From positions 558,001 to 622,000 of the forward strand of contig NZ_JAWMWG010000001.1 in NCBI RefSeq assembly GCF_037546065.1: 64,000 bases of DNA, given 5' to 3'. The stretch comes from Holzapfeliella saturejae (GTDB lineage: Bacteria; Bacillota; Bacilli; Lactobacillales; Lactobacillaceae). Below, piece by piece: positions 59,485-64,000 of the stretch (positions within the stretch are counted from its first letter, which is position 1; every line of letters starts with the position of its first letter). The notes beneath the pieces were generated by a model. The model did not search any database, was not told the DNA's origin, and worked only from the letters and a program-made list of their open reading frames with translations. The translations under genes were made by a program, and so were the position numbers.

Positions 59485-59533
59485 AGATATCTACGATAGT
59501 CATCTCGATAATTGAGATGAAGGAGGGACAAAT

Positions 59534-60592
59534 TTGGTAAAAGACGAAAGAAAAGCGGCTTTAGACATGGCGCTTAAAAAAATCGAAAAGAACTACGGTA
59601 AAGGTGCTATTATGCGAATGGGTGAAAAAGCCGATACGCGTATTTCTACTGTATCATCTGGATCTATTGCTTTAGATACAGCGTTAGGTGTAGGTGGCTT
59701 TCCAAGAGGACGTATTGTTGAAATTTATGGACCAGAAAGTTCTGGTAAAACAACTGTAGCTTTACATGCAGTTGCAGAAGTTCAGCGTAACGGTGGGACA
59801 GCTGCTTATATTGATGCTGAGAACGCAATGGATCCGGCATATGCAACCAACTTAGGTGTTGATATTGATGAACTGCTACTATCACAACCTGACACAGGTG
59901 AGCAAGGACTTGAAATTGCCGATGCACTTGTTTCTAGTGGTGCCGTTGATATTGTGGTAGTTGACTCCGTTGCTGCTTTGGTACCTAGAGCCGAAATTGA
60001 CGGTGAAATGGGAGATTCTCATGTTGGGTTACAAGCACGATTAATGTCTCAAGCTTTGAGAAAGCTTTCAGGTCAAATCAATAAAACCAAAACAATTGCA
60101 TTATTTATTAACCAAATCCGTGAAAAAGTGGGTATCATGTTTGGTAACCCTGAAACTACTCCAGGTGGTCGAGCACTTAAATTCTATTCAACAGTTAGGC
60201 TTGAAGTTAGACGTGCTGAACAAATTAAAAACGGGACCGAAGTTCGAGGTAACAGAGCTAAAATTAAAGTGGTTAAGAATAAGGTAGCCCCACCATTTAG
60301 AGTGGCAGAAGTTGATATTATGTATGGGCAAGGAATCTCACAAAGTGGAGAACTTGTTGATATGGCTGCTGAGAAGGATATCATCAAAAAAGCAGGTGCT
60401 TGGTATTCATATGGAACAGAAAGAATTGGCCAAGGTAGAGAAAATGCTAAGCAATTTCTTGAAGATAATCCGCAAATGTATGATGAAATTAAACACAAAG
60501 TTAGACAAGCTTATGGGCTGGAAGAAGCTCAACAAGCAGATGAAAAGTCAACTGATACACAAACAGAAGATAAAGCTGAAAACAAAAAATAA
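59534..60592 (+). CDS. recA: Recombinase RecA
   Basis: Strand-exchange protein and co-protease for LexA cleavage. A 352-residue protein with Walker A GPESSGKTT (about 66-74), MAW-like YIDAENAMDPAYA and the L2 region near NPETTPGGRALKFYSTVRLEVRR. The C-terminal 25 residues are acidic, as usual. The start is TTG 59534, 7 bases after GGAGGG; no nearby ATG would give the conserved N-terminus. A small hairpin (CATCTC/GAGATG) lies directly before the ribosome site. SOS control is shown by the LexA box upstream. Confidence 0.97.
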   Translation: MVKDERKAALDMALKKIEKNYGKGAIMRMGEKADTRISTVSSGSIALDTALGVGGFPRGRIVEIYGPESSGKTTVALHAVAEVQRNGGTAAYIDAENAMDPAYATNLGVDIDELLLSQPDTGEQGLEIADALVSSGAVDIVVVDSVAALVPRAEIDGEMGDSHVGLQARLMSQALRKLSGQINKTKTIALFINQIREKVGIMFGNPETTPGGRALKFYSTVRLEVRRAEQIKNGTEVRGNRAKIKVVKNKVAPPFRVAEVDIMYGQGISQSGELVDMAAEKDIIKKAGAWYSYGTERIGQGRENAKQFLEDNPQMYDEIKHKVRQAYGLEEAQQADEKSTDTQTEDKAENKK

Positions 60593-60627
60593 AAGCGATG
60601 GGCTTAAGTGCTCATCGCTTTTATTTA
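60588..60627 (+). terminator. Rho-independent terminator after recA
   Basis: AATAAAAGCGATG pairs perfectly with CATCGCTTTTATT around a 12-base loop. Confidence 0.88.
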
Positions 60628-60656
60628 TTGACATTAGCTGTTATGACAATTACTAT
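60628..60656 (+). promoter_or_regulatory. Promoter of rny
   Basis: TTGACA, exactly 17 bases, TACTAT, directly after the recA terminator. Confidence 0.75.
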
Positions 60657-60694
60657 TAAATAGTGTATTAATTTAAAGTGATAGGGGATTTATA

Positions 60695-62257
60695 ATGAAT
60701 AGTATTATAACAATAATCCTAGCTATTGCGACATTGTTTATTGGTTTACTAATAGGATATGGACTTCAAAAAAGAGCTTATGCTATTAAAGTGAAGTCTG
60801 CTAAAGATGAAGCAACATCAATTATGAATGATGCTAAAAGAAATGCAGAAACTTTGAAAAAAGAAACACTTTTGCAAGCTCAAAAAGAAGCTTATCACTA
60901 TAGAAATCAAATTGAAGATGAGTTAAAGCAAAGACGTGACACGATTTCAATGCAAGAAAATCGATTAGCTGCTCGTGAAGACACGATTGATCGAAAAGAC
61001 ATTTCTTTAGATCAAAGAGAAAAACAAATTCGTCAAAATGAACAGCAAGTTAATGATTTAAAAGCAGCCATGGCACAACGAAAGCAAAGCGCTGACGAGT
61101 TAGTGACTCAGCAAGAAGAAAAACTTCATCAAATTGCACAGCTTTCTAAAGAAGATGCTGAGCAATTGATTTTGACCAAACTTTCAGATGAACTTAGACA
61201 TGAGCGTGCAAACTTAATTCAGCAAAATCAAGAACAAATTGATAATGCTGTCGATAAGCATGCCAAAAATCTTTTAGTTCAAGCTATTCAAAAAGGTGCT
61301 GCTGAAACAGTTGCTGAAACAACCGTTTCAGTTGTTAATTTGCCTAATGATGAGATGAAAGGGCGAATAATAGGTCGTGAAGGACGAAATATCCGCAGTT
61401 TTGAAGCACTAACAGGAATAGATTTAATTATCGATGATACACCTGAAGTTGTTGTGCTAAGCGGATTTGATCCAATTAGACGTGAAATTGCTAAACGATC
61501 ACTTGAAAAATTAATCGAAGATGGTCGTATTCACCCTGCACGAATTGAAGAAATTGTCGATAAGTCACGAAAAGATGTCAACGATGATATTTATCAAGCA
61601 GGTGAGCATGCCTTAATTGAACTTGGGATTCACAATATGCATCCCGATTTAATTAAAATTGTCGGACGTTTGAATTACCGAACCAGTTATGGACAAAACG
61701 TCTTAAACCACTCAATTGAAGTGGCACAACTGGCCGGTAATCTTGCAGCTGAACTCGATCTAGACGAACAACTAGCTAAAAGAGCGGGATTATTACACGA
61801 TATAGGTAAAGCTATTGATCACGAATTAGAAGGGTCACATGTTGAGATAGGGGTTGAATTAACAACGAAGTATCACGAACCTAAAGTTGTTATCAATGCC
61901 ATTGCTTCTCACCATGGGGATGTTGAACCGACATCCTTTATTGCCTTACTGGTGCAAGCCGCTGATACGATTTCTTCAGCTCGACCAGGAGCAAGATCTG
62001 AATCACTTGAAAATTATGTTAGAAGACTTGAAAAACTAGAAGCCATTGCTAATAACTTTGATGGTGTTAAACAGACATTTGCCATTCAAGCAGGTCGAGA
62101 AATCAGAGTCATGGTATCACCAGAAGAAGTTTCAGATGATGAAATTGTTATTTTGTCACATGAAATTCGACAAACAATTGAAGATCAACTTGAATACCCA
62201 GGTAACATTAAAGTGACGGTTATTCGAGAAAAAAGAGCTATTGACTATGCAAAATAA
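60695..62257 (+). CDS. rny: Ribonuclease Y
   Basis: The membrane-bound endoribonuclease that starts mRNA decay in Firmicutes. A 520-residue protein with an N-terminal membrane helix (about 3-24), a long coiled coil (about 35-190), a KH RNA-binding domain (GRIIGREGRNIRSFEALTG, about 220-270) and an HD nuclease domain with AGLLHDIGKAIDHE (about 365-378). All expected metal ligands of the HD motif are present. It has its own promoter and terminator, downstream of recA as in Bacillus. Confidence 0.97.
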   Translation: MNSIITIILAIATLFIGLLIGYGLQKRAYAIKVKSAKDEATSIMNDAKRNAETLKKETLLQAQKEAYHYRNQIEDELKQRRDTISMQENRLAAREDTIDRKDISLDQREKQIRQNEQQVNDLKAAMAQRKQSADELVTQQEEKLHQIAQLSKEDAEQLILTKLSDELRHERANLIQQNQEQIDNAVDKHAKNLLVQAIQKGAAETVAETTVSVVNLPNDEMKGRIIGREGRNIRSFEALTGIDLIIDDTPEVVVLSGFDPIRREIAKRSLEKLIEDGRIHPARIEEIVDKSRKDVNDDIYQAGEHALIELGIHNMHPDLIKIVGRLNYRTSYGQNVLNHSIEVAQLAGNLAAELDLDEQLAKRAGLLHDIGKAIDHELEGSHVEIGVELTTKYHEPKVVINAIASHHGDVEPTSFIALLVQAADTISSARPGARSESLENYVRRLEKLEAIANNFDGVKQTFAIQAGREIRVMVSPEEVSDDEIVILSHEIRQTIEDQLEYPGNIKVTVIREKRAIDYAK

Positions 62258-62286
62258 AGCGAAGATATTAGTATCTTCGCTTTTTA
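62256..62286 (+). terminator. Rho-independent terminator after rny
   Basis: AAAGCGAAGATA pairs perfectly with TATCTTCGCTTT, loop TTAG; it begins in the stop codon. Confidence 0.93.
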
Positions 62287-62288
62287 AA

Positions 62289-62317
62289 TTGTATTTAAAG
62301 TGGGTCACTTGTATAAT
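62289..62317 (+). promoter_or_regulatory. Promoter of tagO
   Basis: TTGTAT, exactly 17 bases, TATAAT, 36 bases before the ATG. Confidence 0.78.
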
Positions 62318-62353
62318 TTGTAATAGATAAATTAGTTATTGGAGCAAAAAATT

Positions 62354-63487
62354 ATGTATAACATTATAGTCAATTTGTTTTTAACGGTTATAATTTCAGC
62401 ATTTATAACCCCATTTGTTAGACGCTTGGCATTTGTATTAGGAGCAGTCGATAATCCTAATGCTCGTCGTGTCAACAAAAAGCCTATGCCCACTATCGGA
62501 GGGTTAAGTTTATTTATAACCTTTTCAATTTCAACTTTTGTGTTATTACGAAACCAGTTTCCAACACATGAACTATTTGGTATTTTTTTGGCAGCGTCTG
62601 TCATTATCCTAACTGGAATTGTGGATGATATTCGAGAGTTGAAGCCACGATATAAAATGATAGGGATGATTTTAGCAGCTGTTATCATTTACTTGTTAGC
62701 AGGTGTTAGGATGGTTCATTTTTATTTACCATTTGTTGGGTTAATTAACTTAGGATGGTTAAGTTTTCCGATTACCATTTTTTGGATTTTGGCCTTTACT
62801 AATGCGGTGAATTTAATTGATGGATTAGATGGACTGGCTGCAGGGGTTTCAATGATTAGTTTATTGACTATGGGGATTATCGGCTTTTTCTTTTTAGTTA
62901 ATACCGATGCTTATGTTTCGTTGATGGCTTTTGTATTAGTCGCCGCTCTGATCGGCTTTTTGCCCTATAACTTTCACCCAGCTAAAATCTTTTTAGGAGA
63001 TACTGGTGCGTTATTTTTAGGCTTTATGATTGCGGTTTTGTCACTAAAGGGTTTGAAAAATGTGACATTAATTTCATCAATCGTACCAATCGTTATTTTA
63101 GGAGTGCCGATTACAGATACTATTTATGCCATGCTCAGACGTATTTTAAATAAAAAACCAATCTCTCAAGCAGATAAACACCACTTACACCATCAATTAA
63201 TGCAAATGGGATTCACTCATAGACAAACCGTGCTGGCTATCTATGGAATTTCATTAATTTTTGCATTTTGTGCAATGCTGTTTGTACTATCGCCTGCTCA
63301 AGGTGTTTGGTTCTTATTGGTTGCTGTGGCATTTGCTTTAGAAATTTTTGTAGAATCAATTGGATTGATGGGGCCAAATCGCAAACCATTGTTATCGTTT
63401 ATTAGACGAAAAATTCAAAAAAATAATCATAATGACAAAGTGGTCTCTAAGATGGATCACAAAATAGATAAAAAAAATAAGTCCTAG
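62354..63487 (+). CDS. tagO: Undecaprenyl-phosphate N-acetylglucosaminyl 1-phosphate transferase (TagO/WecA type)
   Basis: First step of wall teichoic acid or related wall polysaccharide synthesis: GlcNAc-1-phosphate is moved to undecaprenyl phosphate. A 377-residue MraY-family membrane enzyme with about 11 helices. Key loops are DNPNARRVNKKPMPTIGG (about 33-50), NLIDGLDGLAAG (about 151-162), FLGDTGALFLG (about 210-220) and the HHLHHQL motif (about 276-282). ATG 62354 follows GGAG by 9 bases; the in-frame TTG 62339 overlaps that site. The C-terminal 25 residues are a charged cytosolic tail. Confidence 0.93.
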   Translation: MYNIIVNLFLTVIISAFITPFVRRLAFVLGAVDNPNARRVNKKPMPTIGGLSLFITFSISTFVLLRNQFPTHELFGIFLAASVIILTGIVDDIRELKPRYKMIGMILAAVIIYLLAGVRMVHFYLPFVGLINLGWLSFPITIFWILAFTNAVNLIDGLDGLAAGVSMISLLTMGIIGFFFLVNTDAYVSLMAFVLVAALIGFLPYNFHPAKIFLGDTGALFLGFMIAVLSLKGLKNVTLISSIVPIVILGVPITDTIYAMLRRILNKKPISQADKHHLHHQLMQMGFTHRQTVLAIYGISLIFAFCAMLFVLSPAQGVWFLLVAVAFALEIFVESIGLMGPNRKPLLSFIRRKIQKNNHNDKVVSKMDHKIDKKNKS

Positions 63488-63506
63488 AATAAGGACTTAT
63501 TTTTTT
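63475..63506. terminator. Bidirectional terminator between tagO and yigZ
   Basis: AAATAAGTCCT pairs with AGGACTTATTT, loop AGAATA, extended by A and T runs on both sides. Confidence 0.9.
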
Positions 63507-64000
63507 ATGCTGGCAGTTCATTATAACGGGCTTCACCGATTGTAAACTCAACTTGACCATTTAATAATTGTGTAATTTTTTCTTTTGTTGGTTCAATATC
63601 AACCTCATCTAGAAAAATACCAATTAAGATGTCACTTCCGAATTCCTTTTTAGCTAGTACAATTTCATTTTGTTCCAAAAAGTAGTCAATTTTACCAAGG
63701 TTTGGATAATCAACATGAAAAATTAGCTCGGGTTGAAGGACACGATGGACCACGCCGATTTCTTCGGCGCCTTTTGAAACAGCATTACTGTAGGCACGGA
63801 TTAAGCCACCAGCTCCTAGTTTAATACCACCAAAGTAACGGGTTACGACCACCACAACGTTTTGTAAATTCATCATCTTTAGTGCTTCTAGCATAGGTAC
63901 GCCAGCAGTACCTGAAGGTTCACCATCATCATGAGCGCGTTGTTGTTCATTGTTTTCACCAATCACATAAGCACTGCAATTATGTGTGGCACTGCGGTGT
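63505..64000 (-). CDS. yigZ: YigZ/IMPACT family protein, N-terminus cut by window edge
   Basis: On the minus strand the frame is open to the window end; the visible part begins HRSATHNCSAYVIGENNEQQ, which lies well inside the usual N-terminal domain. The GTG at 63966 is therefore internal. The family signature RAHDDGEPSGTAGVPMLEAL and VVVVTRYFGGIKLGAGGLIRAYSNAV is complete. About 165 of the roughly 210 usual residues are visible. The C-terminal domain (about last 75 residues) has the ferredoxin-like DUF1949 pattern. Human IMPACT regulates translation; the bacterial role is unknown. It converges on tagO. Confidence 0.92.
   Translation of the reverse strand, partial: HRSATHNCSAYVIGENNEQQRAHDDGEPSGTAGVPMLEALKMMNLQNVVVVVTRYFGGIKLGAGGLIRAYSNAVSKGAEEIGVVHRVLQPELIFHVDYPNLGKIDYFLEQNEIVLAKKEFGSDILIGIFLDEVDIEPTKEKITQLLNGQVEFTIGEARYNELPA

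Noticed and set aside
1..64000. CRISPR arrays, insertion sequences, prophage, tRNA or rRNA genes
   Set aside because: No regularly spaced repeats, transposase or integrase genes, terminal inverted repeats, or tRNA/rRNA signatures were seen; the only stable RNA gene is the SRP RNA.

Overview
The window is 64 kb of AT-rich core chromosome from a Gram-positive bacterium of the Lactobacillales. Gene order and content point to Enterococcaceae. A Vagococcus- or Enterococcus-like genus is my best guess; I infer it from synteny, IreB, DUF1149, the acyl-ACP thioesterase and the lone sorbitol-type PTS IIA, and it has not been tested by alignment. Coding density is very high, and no stretch longer than about 250 bases lacks a gene or a recognisable RNA/regulatory element. 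No insertion sequence, prophage, integrase, CRISPR array, tRNA or rRNA was found. Both edges cut genes: cysS at the left lacks its first few codons, and the YigZ-family gene at the right lacks its N-terminus.

Layout. 1-2600: cysS-mrnC-rlmB, overlapping genes for tRNA charging and 23S rRNA maturation. 2.6-5.1 kb: a SigH/ComX-like sigma factor, an unrecognised 72-residue protein with its own promoter and terminator, and an amino-acid permease. 5.1-8.6 kb: rpmG (missed by length cut-offs), secE, nusG, rplK, rplA, rplJ and rplL. This block carries a promoter-proximal attenuator before nusG, two L1-binding-type hairpins before rplK and rplA, and an L10 leader with terminator before rplJ. 8.7-16.6 kb: ybxB, tadA, the SRP RNA, dnaX (with an A8 slippery run), ebfC, recR, then the operon tmk-darA-holB-yabA-rsmI-thioesterase. 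16.6-25.5 kb: asparaginase, a folate-type ECF S component, tsaB-rimI-tsaD, a lactococcin-972-type exporter whose membrane subunit is split in two frames, and the ABC-F gene ydiF. 25.5-29.6 kb: groES-groEL under a CIRCE operator, then a KimA-type potassium transporter. 29.6-38.4 kb: mutS-mutL-ruvA-ruvB-queA-tgt-yajC, read as one long unit. 38.4-43.4 kb: zwf, dinB, nrnA and a CshB-like helicase. 43.4-47.4 kb: a T-box-controlled alaS, then ireB-ruvX-DUF1292. 47.4-50 kb, minus strand: pgl-uppP-cutC, all with non-ATG starts. 50-64 kb: orphan sorbitol IIA, AI-2E-type permease, trmL behind a structured leader, DUF1149, ftsK, ymfF-ymfH-rodZ-pgsA, recA behind a LexA box, rny, tagO and the cut yigZ.

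How it fits together. Most genes serve translation (ribosomal proteins, rRNA/tRNA modification, synthetases), replication and repair (dnaX, holB, yabA, recR, mutSL, ruvAB, ruvX, dinB, recA) and the envelope (uppP, tagO, pgsA, rodZ, ftsK). darA and kimA belong to c-di-AMP and potassium homeostasis. zwf and pgl supply the first two steps of the oxidative pentose phosphate pathway from two separate loci.

I did not find a clearly new multi-gene system. The best leads are small: (a) a shared TGCTGTGT loop in the terminator-like leader hairpins of nusG and trmL; (b) a possible dnaX frameshift site; (c) the split orphan bacteriocin-type exporter inserted between tsaD and ydiF; (d) the orphan 72-residue protein beside a competence-type sigma factor; (e) paired L1 elements.
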